Of a DNA stretch of 64,000 nt, positions 1 to 8,729 are shown piece by piece. This stretch comes from Roseibium sp. MMSF_3544 (GTDB lineage: Bacteria; Pseudomonadota; Alphaproteobacteria; Rhizobiales; Stappiaceae). The translations under genes were made by a program, and so were the position numbers. The stretch is from positions 62,001 through 126,000 of the forward strand of contig NZ_JASHKA010000005.1 in NCBI RefSeq assembly GCF_030732845.1. Reading direction: 5' to 3'. Position 1 is the first letter of the stretch, and the number at the start of each line of letters is the position of its first letter. Under the pieces are notes generated by a model, which saw only the letters and a program-made list of their open reading frames with translations, did no database searches and was not told the origin of the DNA.

Positions 1-1
1 G

Positions 2-1168
2 AAGCAGCAGCGTGGTGAGAGCCGTGCCGAATTGAGCTTGCCGAAACCTATTCCAGCAGGCGGGCAAGGCAACACGTTAGTTGTTGCAGCTCTTGGTTGT
101 TTGGGGGAACTAGCTGAGCGATTGAGTCTTTGTTCGCTTGGGCAGGACGATCCGCGGGGTAAGGCTCGTGAGGGCCTGCTACCAGAAGTAGAAATTGCAA
201 AGGTCTTCGGCTTAAGTGAAACTCCTTTAGGAAACTCTGATGCACATGTTGGGCCAGTTGGCGGCAAATCTGCTAAGGGCGAGGCCAGTTGGCGGGAAGT
301 GCCAGAAAATCTGGTTGATTTGACGCTGCTCGGAGGAGGGGGCAAGGCTCAATTTCCGAGCACTGGTGTTCTGTTCGGCGATCTTGGAGGTATTGCCAAT
401 AAGAAGGCCGGATTTGCCTCCACGGTCGGCTGCGCAGTTTGGAGCGATCGCGACGGCGCAAGAAGCCGGGCGCTATTGGAATTGGTTGAGCGGGATGCCG
501 TAGCGCAAGCCTGGTACAACCGCCTGGGGATAACTCGACTGAATCAGGATCAAGTTAGGTCGATTTTGCCGGATTTGCTCGTCGAATTTTTGGAGCAGGA
601 GTCTCGTCAATGGACACTCTGCAGGGTTGATACGGACCTTTGTGCTCATGCAATGATTGCGGTCTCCTGCGAGGCCGACGGAAAAAATGCGGCATTTGGC
701 TCGGCGGCAGGTTGGACGATGACCGAAGCCGCCAATGCTGCTCTCCGGGAAATGCTTCAATCGGAAAATGCGCTTCAGTTAATGGCAAGGGCATATCCCG
801 AGCACGACGGAAAACCCTCCAAACGACTGACGCCTCCGAGACAGCTCGTCTACGCGCGGCAAAAATCCATTCTTGATGACTTGCCGTTTGCTTGGAACGG
901 CCCTTTTTGTGACGAGCAACTGGATAGTACCAGATTTACTTACGAAGATCTTGTGCAAAGCTGCTTGGAACAGGGCCTTGAAATCTGGGAGTTCGACGCA
1001 ACACGGCCCGATCTGAATATTCCATGCATAAAGCTGCTGTCCAAGGATCTATGCAGTTGGGAGCCCAGGTTTGGCAAACGAAGACTGTTTGAGGGAGTTG
1101 TTGAGCGCGGATTGCGGGCCCAGCCTGCTACAGAGGCTGAATTCGCACGCCGGCCATTCCCATTTTGA
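2..1168 (+). CDS. YcaO-family ATP-dependent cyclodehydratase-like protein (5' end cut by window)
   Basis: YcaO enzymes use ATP to activate peptide amide bonds, for example to form azolines in thiazole/oxazole-modified RiPPs. The translation carries a glycine-rich GGQGNT segment followed by GELAER, then ALLELVERDA, which is the family's E-x2-ER-type ATP/Mg site, then a helix AANAALREMLQ. The C-terminus ends in RRPFPF, reminiscent of the proline-rich tail of azoline-forming members. The frame is open to the window edge and the first usable start is a TTG at 32, so the gene very probably begins upstream. Partner genes (precursor peptide, E1-like or dehydrogenase protein) are not in this window, so the RiPP assignment is inference. 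A hairpin with a T-run lies 128 nt downstream. Confidence 0.8.
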   Translation, partial: KQQRGESRAELSLPKPIPAGGQGNTLVVAALGCLGELAERLSLCSLGQDDPRGKAREGLLPEVEIAKVFGLSETPLGNSDAHVGPVGGKSAKGEASWREVPENLVDLTLLGGGGKAQFPSTGVLFGDLGGIANKKAGFASTVGCAVWSDRDGARSRALLELVERDAVAQAWYNRLGITRLNQDQVRSILPDLLVEFLEQESRQWTLCRVDTDLCAHAMIAVSCEADGKNAAFGSAAGWTMTEAANAALREMLQSENALQLMARAYPEHDGKPSKRLTPPRQLVYARQKSILDDLPFAWNGPFCDEQLDSTRFTYEDLVQSCLEQGLEIWEFDATRPDLNIPCIKLLSKDLCSWEPRFGKRRLFEGVVERGLRAQPATEAEFARRPFPF

Positions 1169-1295
1169 GGCCGTCGTAGAAGAAGCAATTGACAGGGTGC
1201 AGGCCTGGCAGTAGAAAAACCTGACTCTCGAACTCAGCTTTTTTTGAGGCGAGTGTCCGGGCGATAACTGGGTCGTCCGATCTCTGGAAGAAACT

Positions 1296-1321
1296 GGGCG
1301 GGGACAAACCCGCCCTTTTTT
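1296..1321 (+). terminator. Rho-independent terminator downstream of the YcaO gene
   Basis: A perfect 7-bp GGGCGGG/CCCGCCC stem with a six-base loop is followed directly by six T residues. It lies between convergent genes and its T-run touches the stop codon of the CAP-domain gene on the other strand. It is oriented to end transcription of the rightward YcaO gene. Confidence 0.85.
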
Positions 1322-1853
1322 ATTGCGGCGCCGGACGACCATCCGACACGGGTCTAGAAAGCGTCATGACCCAGAAATTGCGCCACTTGCCGTCGTTGCG
1401 GTTTGTCCTGGCGATGCCAACCCTTGTGACATAGGGATTAAGCAGATTTTTGTTGTGACCTGCTGATCCTTGCCAACCCCGGAAGGCGGCTGGGAGATCC
1501 GCATACCCCGCCCCAAGATTTTCCGCGCCTGCATAGTTTGCGTAGCCGGCCTTGTCGAGCCTCTGTGACAGGCCAAAGGCACTGTGTGCCCATGTGTCCA
1601 TACTGTCCCGCTCGGCGATATGCCGTGCCATGTTTTGTGAAACGCCATCGAGCGCAGCGTCATGTCGAAGAGCGGGAAGTCCGTTTTCTTGTCTGTAGGC
1701 ATTGATCAGCGACAGCATTTGAGAGGTGTTGACGGGCTGATCTGTCAGGACGGTCGTGTCTTCCAGATCGCTTCCACCCGGCAGAACTCCGCATGCCGTA
1801 ATAGCAAAGCAGGTAATGACTACAAACAAAAAACGCGTCGATAGAGTGCGCAT
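1320..1853 (-). CDS. CAP-domain (SCP/PR1/YkwD-like) lipoprotein
   Basis: A small exported protein with a lipoprotein signal: a hydrophobic stretch ends in ITAC-G, a typical lipobox, so it is likely membrane-anchored in the periplasm. The rest matches the CAP fold, with LINAYRQENGLPAL near the start, a WAHSAF histidine, ENLGAGY, and GWQGSAGHNKNLLNP near the end. The function of bacterial CAP proteins is poorly known. I prefer the ATG at 1853, which gives a clean signal peptide. A GTG at 1871 overlaps the stop of the preceding phosphoesterase gene (GTGA) and would add six residues. The overlap suggests co-transcription with that gene. Confidence 0.85.
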   Translation of the reverse strand: MRTLSTRFLFVVITCFAITACGVLPGGSDLEDTTVLTDQPVNTSQMLSLINAYRQENGLPALRHDAALDGVSQNMARHIAERDSMDTWAHSAFGLSQRLDKAGYANYAGAENLGAGYADLPAAFRGWQGSAGHNKNLLNPYVTRVGIARTNRNDGKWRNFWVMTLSRPVSDGRPAPQ

Positions 1854-1867
1854 GGCGGCAAGTTGGT

Positions 1868-2704
1868 TCACATCTCGTCTCCGGGCCAGGTGACGCCTTC
1901 GTCGGCAAAGAAATGGTACGGGCCCGGGAAATTCTCAACATAGGCCATGTGCGTTACGATTCCGGTCTTTTCCGTATGGTAATGCAGGAAGTATGCGGCC
2001 GGTTCGAAATTGAACATGGCAGCCCCATCAGGTGAAAGATCAAGCGCAACCTGATGGCCGGTGCTGGGCGCCAGCGTCATGACCTTACCAGCAAAACTGG
2101 TGATGATCGGCCTGTGGATATGGCCACAGAGTATCCTGTCGACATGAGCGTGTGGTTTAAGCACCTCTTCCAGCGCATCCGCGTCGATGAGCCCCATATT
2201 GTCCATATGAACAATACCGGACAAAGAAGGCGGATGATGAAGCGCGACAAGGGTCGGTTTCGTGCTTTCCCTCAAGGTGGCGTCCAGCCAGGTGAGCTGT
2301 TCCTGGCCCAATTGTCCTTGCGGGCGACCGGGAAGATGGGAATCGAGAGCGACAAGGCGTACCGCCCCGATTGTCGCGGCATAGAAGATCTTGCCATCCT
2401 TGGTCCCCTGGAGCCCGGGAAAGTCGGCCATCTCCCGGCGCATACCGTCGCTGCTATCGTGGTTTCCCGGCATCAGGTAGACCGGTGCTTCCAGCCTGGA
2501 GAGCAACTCCCGCGCGACCGCGTATTCTCTTGGATCGCTGCGGTCCGTGAGATCGCCGGTGACCACAATCGCATCCGCCTTTGGGCTGAGCGCCTGCAGG
2601 GACCGTATTGCGCGCTCGGCCATCATGTTTGTGTCCGAAACCCGGTAGCAGGCTAAGCCTCGCGGACGAAGATGCAGGTCAGTAATCTGTGCAATCAGTG
2701 TCAT
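1868..2704 (-). CDS. Metallophosphoesterase (CpdA-like cyclic nucleotide phosphodiesterase family)
   Basis: A 278-residue calcineurin-like phosphoesterase with the complete dimetal signature: D9/H11 in ITDLHL, GDLTD at 50-54, GNHD at 80-83, HHPP at 156-159 and GHIHR at 194-198. Length and motif spacing match the CpdA/IcC group, whose best known member hydrolyses cAMP, though many relatives act on other phosphodiesters. No signal peptide is visible, so it should be cytoplasmic. It is followed by the CAP lipoprotein with a 4-nt stop/start overlap and is divergent from the GT39 gene. Substrate is inferred from family only. Confidence 0.85.
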   Translation of the reverse strand: MTLIAQITDLHLRPRGLACYRVSDTNMMAERAIRSLQALSPKADAIVVTGDLTDRSDPREYAVARELLSRLEAPVYLMPGNHDSSDGMRREMADFPGLQGTKDGKIFYAATIGAVRLVALDSHLPGRPQGQLGQEQLTWLDATLRESTKPTLVALHHPPSLSGIVHMDNMGLIDADALEEVLKPHAHVDRILCGHIHRPIITSFAGKVMTLAPSTGHQVALDLSPDGAAMFNFEPAAYFLHYHTEKTGIVTHMAYVENFPGPYHFFADEGVTWPGDEM

Positions 2705-2872
2705 CGGAATTCTCGAAGACTCATTTTGGGTTCATTGATACCGGACGATAGCCTAGCGCCGGGTGAGGGCAAGCACTTGTTTCCCTTTTTGTAAAGCTCA
2801 TGTAGGAGAGGTTTCCAGGAACGCAGACGCATCGGGCGGTCAGACTTCGTCAGGCATCGGAAAAGCGATTTT

Positions 2873-4747
2873 ATGGCAGACAAGAGCGACGATCAGACAA
2901 ATCATTCGCCGGGAAGTTCAAGCAAACCCGCGGACGGACCGGCCGCTGAAGACGTGGCGGTCGAACAGGAAGCGTCTTCAGAAGCTTCCGTCACGGACGA
3001 GGCACCGCCAGTGAAAACCGCTCCAGCCCTGCGCAAACCGTTTTGGCTGAAAGTGTTCGGACACGATATCACCGCACCCTTTTTGCTCCTGCTTTTGTCG
3101 CTCGTTCTTTTTGCGCCCGGTCAATGGACAGTTCCCCCGCTCGACAGGGACGAACCGCGCTATACCCAGGCAACGAAACAAATGCTGGAAACGGATGACT
3201 ACATTGACATTCGCTTTCAGGACCAGGCACGGCACAAGAAACCTGTCGGAATATACTGGCTTCAGGCTGCAGCGGTGAAACTGACAGGACATGATGTCGA
3301 AGCGCCGTTGTGGGTCTACCGGCTCCCCTCCATCATTGGGGCAACCCTCTGCGTGTTGGCAGCCTTCTGGATGGCGCGCGCTTTCATGGGCCCTGCCGGA
3401 GCCCTTCTGGTTGGCGGATTCGTTGGGCTTGCCATCATCGTCGGCGTGGAAGCCCGGCTCGCCAAGACCGACGCAGTCCTGTTCGCAACTATAATCATTG
3501 CCCAGGGCGCGATGGCGCGCATGTGGCTCAAAGATCCCGGCGAACGCATGTGGGGGCTGAGTTTCATATTCTGGACCGCTCTTGCTGCTGGCGTCCTGAT
3601 CAAGGGACCAGTCGGACTGATGGTCGTCGGTCTGACGATCGTCGCACTGATGGCCATGAAGCGGAAAGTGGCCTGGTTCAAGGCAGCGGCACCGTTGGTC
3701 GGCTTTCTGTGGTTCCTGCTTCTGGTCTCGCCATGGTTCGTGGCGATCTGGATTGCAACGGACGGCACATTCTTTACCGAAGCCATCGGTAGGGACCTGC
3801 TTGGAAAAGTCGGTCAGGGGCAGGAAAGCCATGGGGCACCGCCGCTGACGCATTTTGGTGCCATGTTCGGTATTTTCTGGCCATTGCCGGCATTCCTGCT
3901 GCTGTCTATTCCGCTGATCTGGAAGGAACGGGCAAGTCCGCTCGTCGTTTTCTCCTTCGCATGGTTTGTGCCGAGCTGGATTGTTTTTGAGTTGGTTGCC
4001 ACCAAGCTGCCGCACTACACAATGCCCTTGTTGCCTGCGCTGGCCATGCCGGTTGCAGCGGCTCTGCTGGATGGAGCAGGCGAGCACGCAAAAAAATGGA
4101 TGCGCGTCGTCGCGGCCCTTCTGACGGCGGTTCCGCCTGTCGGGCTGGCGGTGATCGCTTTCGCCGGACCGTTTGTGCTGGGCATCTGGCCGTCGCCGCC
4201 CGGTGCCATTGTGATGGCGCTGGGAGCTGTGTTCGGCATTGCCGCAGCTTCAAAACTGTTGCGCGGTCCGGCGCTCTATGCCTTTCCCGGCGTGACGTTT
4301 AGCGCTGCATGTATCGCGATCGGCTTTTGGGGGTTCGTTGGACCGGCTCTTTCGCCCATCTGGGTCAGCCCGCGTCTTGTTGAAGCACTGGATCATATTC
4401 CCGGGTGCGAGAACCAGAGTGACCGCCAGGTCGTTACCTCCGGCTTTCATGAGCCGAGCTTCATCTTTTTGGAAGGAACGGAAACGCGCATCATTTCGCC
4501 GAAAGGGGCTGCTGAGTTTCTGGCACAGGCAGACGAAGGAGATTCCGCTTCCTGCCGTGTCGCCGCCATAGAAAGCCGGGAAGAAGCGGCGTTTTTGGCC
4601 TCGGCAAAGGAGATTGGTCTTGTGCCGGAGGTCAGAAAGAGGGTAGACGGCCTCAATATTAACGGCGGCGACAATGTCGATATCGCGCTTTACCAGAAAG
4701 CCGATAAGGGAACGGGTGCAGAAAGCGGCAATGACGAACAGCAATAA
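2873..4747 (+). CDS. Glycosyltransferase family 39 (ArnT/RgtD-like) membrane protein
   Basis: A 624-residue polytopic membrane protein of the GT39 type, which moves a sugar from a polyprenyl-phosphate donor to lipid A or core on the periplasmic face. The catalytic acidic pair sits in LDRDEPRY at residues 90-97, just after the first membrane segment, as in ArnT. A hydrophilic, acidic N-terminal tail of about 50 residues precedes it, and at least ten hydrophobic segments follow. It heads an operon with PAP2, GT2 and LAB_N genes. No aminoarabinose synthesis genes (arnA, arnB, arnD) are in the window, so the sugar may be another one, such as galacturonic acid as in Rhizobium Rgt enzymes (inference). 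Confidence 0.8.
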   Translation: MADKSDDQTNHSPGSSSKPADGPAAEDVAVEQEASSEASVTDEAPPVKTAPALRKPFWLKVFGHDITAPFLLLLLSLVLFAPGQWTVPPLDRDEPRYTQATKQMLETDDYIDIRFQDQARHKKPVGIYWLQAAAVKLTGHDVEAPLWVYRLPSIIGATLCVLAAFWMARAFMGPAGALLVGGFVGLAIIVGVEARLAKTDAVLFATIIIAQGAMARMWLKDPGERMWGLSFIFWTALAAGVLIKGPVGLMVVGLTIVALMAMKRKVAWFKAAAPLVGFLWFLLLVSPWFVAIWIATDGTFFTEAIGRDLLGKVGQGQESHGAPPLTHFGAMFGIFWPLPAFLLLSIPLIWKERASPLVVFSFAWFVPSWIVFELVATKLPHYTMPLLPALAMPVAAALLDGAGEHAKKWMRVVAALLTAVPPVGLAVIAFAGPFVLGIWPSPPGAIVMALGAVFGIAAASKLLRGPALYAFPGVTFSAACIAIGFWGFVGPALSPIWVSPRLVEALDHIPGCENQSDRQVVTSGFHEPSFIFLEGTETRIISPKGAAEFLAQADEGDSASCRVAAIESREEAAFLASAKEIGLVPEVRKRVDGLNINGGDNVDIALYQKADKGTGAESGNDEQQ

Positions 4748-5642
4748 CAGTTTCTGGCGAATACTCTCGCGCATGCGCGGCAATATTCGGCGGGCGCGCA
4801 TGCTGTTTTCCGGCCGCAAGGAGCGGGCACGCCATATTCTTGACCCATTGCCCCCGGGCCAGCGGCCACAGGATATCTTCGCAATCTTGCTATTGACCGT
4901 CGGCGTTGCGGTCGTCGTTTTCGATGTTCCGACCTATCCCTGGCTCCGTTCGCTGCCTGGCGAATACCGCGAAGCGTTTCGCGCGTTCACCGATTTCGGC
5001 AAGGCGGACTGGATCCTGATCTCCACCGGTCTTACCTGCCTGTTCCTGCTGGCACTTGATGCAGGCCGCTACGCATTTCGTATCCGCATGGCGATCGGGT
5101 CGGTTTTTACCTACGCGACCTTCATTTTCTATTCCGTGGCCGCCACCGGTCTCATCGCAATAGCTTTCAAGTGGTCGCTCGGCCGTGCGCGCCCGAAACT
5201 CTACGAGCAGGTCGGTCCGGTCCGTTTCGATTTTCTTGCCTTTGATGGAACCTACACAAGCTTCCCGTCGGGACATTCCACGACCGTGGCCGCGTTGGCG
5301 ACGGCGCTTGCCTTCATTTTCCCGGCTTATCGCTGGCTTATCGTCGTCGCGGCATTCTGGGTCGCTTTCAGCCGCGTGATGGTTGGCGCTCATTATCCGA
5401 GCGACGTCATTGCCGGGACGCTCCTGGGCATGACCTTTACATTCTTCACGGTCAGAGCCATGGCGAGGCGACGGATCGGGTTTCACTTTTCGACTTCGGG
5501 AAAAATCGAGCCGAACATGAATTCAAGATCGGCGAAGGCGTGTGTGCGTGCCGTCTGGCAAGTGGTGCGAGGTCAGCGGGGGGCTGATCGTGTCATGGTC
5601 GAGACATCCAAGGCGGAAGAAGCAGAACGGGCAACTCCATGA
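4731..5642 (+). CDS. PAP2-superfamily membrane phosphatase
   Basis: A 303-residue membrane phosphatase with all three PAP2 motifs: K-x6-RP in KWSLGRARP (about 147-155), PSGHS (179-183) and SR-x5-H-x3-D in SRVMVGAHYPSD (214-225). Five to six hydrophobic segments surround them. Relatives dephosphorylate lipid A (LpxE/LpxF), undecaprenyl diphosphate or phosphatidate. The company of GT39, GT2 and LAB_N genes makes a lipid A or polyprenyl-phosphate substrate likely. I chose the ATG at 4731, which overlaps the end of the GT39 gene by 17 nt. An in-frame start further upstream would add 19 polar residues. The C-terminal tail of about 70 residues is basic and probably cytoplasmic. Confidence 0.82.
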   Translation: MTNSNNSFWRILSRMRGNIRRARMLFSGRKERARHILDPLPPGQRPQDIFAILLLTVGVAVVVFDVPTYPWLRSLPGEYREAFRAFTDFGKADWILISTGLTCLFLLALDAGRYAFRIRMAIGSVFTYATFIFYSVAATGLIAIAFKWSLGRARPKLYEQVGPVRFDFLAFDGTYTSFPSGHSTTVAALATALAFIFPAYRWLIVVAAFWVAFSRVMVGAHYPSDVIAGTLLGMTFTFFTVRAMARRRIGFHFSTSGKIEPNMNSRSAKACVRAVWQVVRGQRGADRVMVETSKAEEAERATP

Positions 5643-6400
5643 CTACTAGCTTTCTTGAAGGCCTTGCGGCCAGCAAGGGCGCCCTTGCTGTGACAGTCGT
5701 GGTCCCGGCAAAGGACGAGGCTCAGAACCTTCCCATTCTCCTTGATGAGATCGAGGCGGCGCTCAAGGAGCGGCGCTTTGAGGTCATCGTTGTCGACGAC
5801 GGCTCGACGGATGGCACCGACATAGTGCTTCAAGACTACGCCGCCACACACGACTGGCTGCGGCCGGTTCGTCACGAGGCATCCTGTGGCCAGAGCTGTG
5901 CCGTCAGAACGGGCCTGCACCATGCCCGCGGCGACGTTGTTGCGACGATTGATGGGGACGGGGAAAATAATCCCGCCTATATTCCCGAACTTCTCGACGC
6001 ACTCGACGCGGCAGGTCCGGAGACCGCGCTTGCGGCCGGTCAGCGCCTTGGGCGCAAGGCCAGTCTCGCGAAGCGCTACGCTTCAAAGTTTGCCAACAAG
6101 ATCCGCGGTGCCATTTTGAAAGACAAGACGCGCGACAGCGGTTGCGGTCTCAAGGCACTCCGCCGGGATGTTTTTCTGCAGCTTCCGTATTTCGACAGTT
6201 GGCACCGCTTCCTTCCGGCCCTTGTCATTAGGGAAGGCTTCGACGTAGTTCACATCGACGTTCAGGACCGGCAGCGGCGCCACGGATCCTCCAAATACGG
6301 GATCTTTGACCGCGCACTGATTGGTGTGCTTGATCTGTTTGGCGTCTGGTGGCTGCGGCGGCGGCGGAAGAAGGTTCCGACCGTCCGGACCCTGACCTGA
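5639..6400 (+). CDS. Glycosyltransferase family 2 (polyprenyl-phosphate sugar synthase-like)
   Basis: A 253-residue GT-A fold transferase: TVVVPAKDEAQN at the N-terminus, DDGSTDGT at 53-60 for nucleotide-sugar binding, and DGDGEN at 105-110 in place of the usual DxD. A later DSGCGLKALRRD block is typical of dolichyl/undecaprenyl-phosphate sugar synthases such as ArnC, DPM1 and RgtE. It has no long C-terminal membrane domain, unlike ArnC, although VLDLFGVWWL before an arginine cluster may attach it to the membrane. Its ATG overlaps the PAP2 stop (ATGA). In context it would make the lipid-linked sugar used by the GT39 enzyme. Confidence 0.82.
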   Translation: MTTSFLEGLAASKGALAVTVVVPAKDEAQNLPILLDEIEAALKERRFEVIVVDDGSTDGTDIVLQDYAATHDWLRPVRHEASCGQSCAVRTGLHHARGDVVATIDGDGENNPAYIPELLDALDAAGPETALAAGQRLGRKASLAKRYASKFANKIRGAILKDKTRDSGCGLKALRRDVFLQLPYFDSWHRFLPALVIREGFDVVHIDVQDRQRRHGSSKYGIFDRALIGVLDLFGVWWLRRRRKKVPTVRTLT

Positions 6401-6462
6401 TCGAAACTTGAATCAAACAGCATAACGGGCAATGCCCCCATTGGACCGATTGGACGTACCCG

Positions 6463-6777
6463 ATGAGCGCTCTTTACGACTGGCTGTACACCGTTTTTGT
6501 CGAACAATTCGACTTCTGGATCATCCTGGGCTTCTTCGCCCAGGCCATGTTCATGATGCGGTTTGTGATCCAGTGGATTGCGTCTGAACGTGTCGGACGG
6601 TCTATCGTCCCGGTCGCCTTCTGGTTCTTTTCCATTGCCGGAGGCACGCTTCTTCTGATCTACGCAATTCAGCGGCAGGACCCCGTCTTTATCGCAGGAC
6701 AAGGCCTTGGACTGATCATCTACTTCCGGAACCTGTGGCTGATTTTCAAGGAAAAGCGCCAGGATCCGACGATCTGA
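6463..6777 (+). CDS. LAB_N (lipid A biosynthesis N-terminal domain) membrane protein
   Basis: A 104-residue protein made almost entirely of the LAB_N domain: three hydrophobic helices with the characteristic RFVIQWIASER stretch around residues 34-44, followed by PVAFWFFSIAGG and GLGLIIYFRNLWLI. Bacterial members are small inner-membrane proteins found beside lipid A or polyprenyl-sugar genes, but their biochemical role is not established. It lies 62 nt after the GT2 gene and closes the four-gene envelope operon. It converges on metC with a 25-nt gap. Confidence 0.8.
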   Translation: MSALYDWLYTVFVEQFDFWIILGFFAQAMFMMRFVIQWIASERVGRSIVPVAFWFFSIAGGTLLLIYAIQRQDPVFIAGQGLGLIIYFRNLWLIFKEKRQDPTI

Positions 6778-6802
6778 TTGAGCCGCACCTGTTCACCTTC
6801 GA

Positions 6803-7981
6803 TCAGCTGAATGCCTTGTTCAGAGCCTGCTCGATATCCCTGATCAGATCGTCCGGGTCTTCCAAACCAATGTGAAGCCGGATTGTGCAACGGTTCTTGT
6901 CGTACGAAGTGGCGCTGCGGCATCCCTTGAGCTTGGCCGGAATGGCAAGGCTTTCAAACCCGCCCCACGAGTATCCGAGCCCAAAGAGCGTGAGGGCGTT
7001 CAGGAAAGAGTTCGCCTGGTCATGGGTCGTCCCGTCGACAAAGTCGAAGCCGCAAAGGCCGGAACTGCCCGAAAAGTCACGCTTCCAGATTTCGTGGCCA
7101 GGATCAGTGGGAAGGGCGGGATATCTGATCCGCCCGACTTGCTGCTGATCCTTCAGCCAATCAAGAACTGCAAGCGTGTTGCGCTGGTGCCTTTCCAGTC
7201 GCACCGAGAGGGTCCGTAACCCGCGCAGGCCCAGATAAACATCATCAGGTGCAACATGGCTTCCCATTGCTCCATGTATCGCATCAAGCCCGGCCCAGGC
7301 CTTTTCGCTTGCAGCGATTGTGCCGAGCATCGCGTCTGAGTGTCCGACAATGTACTTGGTGGCGGCCTGGATGGAGAGATCGACGCCAAGGGACAATGGC
7401 TGGAGGTAAAGCGGGGTTGCCCAGGTGTTGTCCATCAGGACGGTCGCGCCAATTTCCTTTGCGGCGGTCGCAATCGCCCGGATGTCCTGCATTTCAAAGG
7501 TGAGCGACCCCGGGGCTTCCGTAAATACGGCTGCCGTTTCGGGCCTGAAAAGGGACTTGATGTCTGCACCGAGAAGCGGGTCATAGTACTCAACGTCAAC
7601 GCCGAATTTGGGCAGCACGGTATCGGCCAGGTGGCGTGTGGGCTGGTACGCCGTGTCCGTGATCAGGATATGGTCGCCAGCCTTCACGCAGGAAAGAATG
7701 GCCAGTGCCACCGCGTTCAAACCCGAGTTGGCAAGTTTAACCCCAGCAGCCCCTTCCAGTTCCCTGAGAGCGTCTTCCAGGGAATTGGTTGTCGGATTGC
7801 CACGCCGGGCATAGGAGTATTTCTGACCTCCAGGGCGCATTGTCTCGACATCCGGGTAGAGCACTGTGGAGGCGTGCACGACCGGCGGATTGACGAAGCC
7901 GTGGAACGCATGCGAATCGCGGCCGGCATGGGCGAGCAAAGTGTCGTTTGTCAGCTCTGACTTAGAGACAGGATCGGTCAT
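6803..7981 (-). CDS. metC: Cystathionine beta-lyase (PLP-dependent)
   Basis: A 392-residue Cys/Met-metabolism PLP enzyme that converts cystathionine to homocysteine, pyruvate and ammonia in methionine synthesis. Visible features are YARRGNPTTNSLE near residue 57, SGLNAVALA, DNTWATP with the cofactor-binding aspartate near 184, and the Schiff-base lysine K209 in AATKYIVGHSD. The LYPDVETM and GHSDAMLG wording fits beta-lyase better than gamma-synthase, although family members are easily confused. It appears monocistronic and converges on the envelope operon. The ATG at 7981 is well placed before NDTLLAHAGRD. Confidence 0.88.
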   Translation of the reverse strand: MTDPVSKSELTNDTLLAHAGRDSHAFHGFVNPPVVHASTVLYPDVETMRPGGQKYSYARRGNPTTNSLEDALRELEGAAGVKLANSGLNAVALAILSCVKAGDHILITDTAYQPTRHLADTVLPKFGVDVEYYDPLLGADIKSLFRPETAAVFTEAPGSLTFEMQDIRAIATAAKEIGATVLMDNTWATPLYLQPLSLGVDLSIQAATKYIVGHSDAMLGTIAASEKAWAGLDAIHGAMGSHVAPDDVYLGLRGLRTLSVRLERHQRNTLAVLDWLKDQQQVGRIRYPALPTDPGHEIWKRDFSGSSGLCGFDFVDGTTHDQANSFLNALTLFGLGYSWGGFESLAIPAKLKGCRSATSYDKNRCTIRLHIGLEDPDDLIRDIEQALNKAFS

Positions 7982-8729
7982 TTTGTCCTTCTTGAATGGC
8001 GGCCCTTCACCGACGCCTTATCGGTTTCATTTGCGGGTCTCTATCCTGAAATTCGGCGCACGATATCTGAAAGGCGGATATGTGCAAGATCACCGGTGCA
8101 GCATCCGGGGCCGCTTTGTCTGAAACTGTTCTTGCGTTAGATGATGCGTTGACCCGGTAAAGTGTCTGCGGACACAAGGTCGACCAGAGAGTGCTTCAAG
8201 ACGCGCCAGCATCGGCAAAGCATTTCTCGCTGCAGCTGGCTTGAAGGGCGTATCAAACGGACCTCAGTCTTCGGCGCTGCTGGACGGTGAGAGCCCGGCT
8301 GGATAGGACTGGTGTCGTCATTTGCTAAATCGACGCTGCAAAGAGGGCCGTCGCAGCGTTCAGTTTCCTTTGCAATTCGTTCAAAATGATTTGTAACTTA
8401 ATATTAGGGTTAACGCCGCAGCGGTTTGCTGGAAATTCCATGAACCCATTTTGGGCATTGAATGAATTCGATTTAGCCATGTTCGCTATTTGTGCAGTAT
8501 TGGGTGACCAATTTGTGCCCGAGGCTGCGAAATTTGACGAGATAATGACACCAAGTACTTGACCCGAAGTGCCAAATGCCATCGTATGGGCACGTCGGTT
8601 GGGACGGGAGAAATCTGGAGGAAGCCGCCGCAAAGGCGAGCGCTCGTCTGGTACGAGCCGAAAGAGGGTTTTTTCCGATCAATTCCGGCACAAAAAAAAG
8701 TATGGGTAACAAATAAAGGCTGCATATCC
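7982..8729. other. Intergenic region between metC and aapJ, no gene seen
   Basis: About 750 nt separate two divergent genes. Short open frames exist on both strands but none has a ribosome site, conserved-looking sequence or typical codon use. The stretch around 8370-8560 is AT-richer than its surroundings and is the likely aapJ promoter region. A small GTGTC/GACAC hairpin lies at 8162-8175. I cannot define promoter boxes with confidence. Confidence 0.5.

Noticed and set aside
2978..4087. A 369-codon minus-strand frame across the GT39 gene
   Set aside because: Histidine- and glutamine-rich nonsense opposite hydrophobic membrane helices, a typical mirror of a membrane-protein gene.
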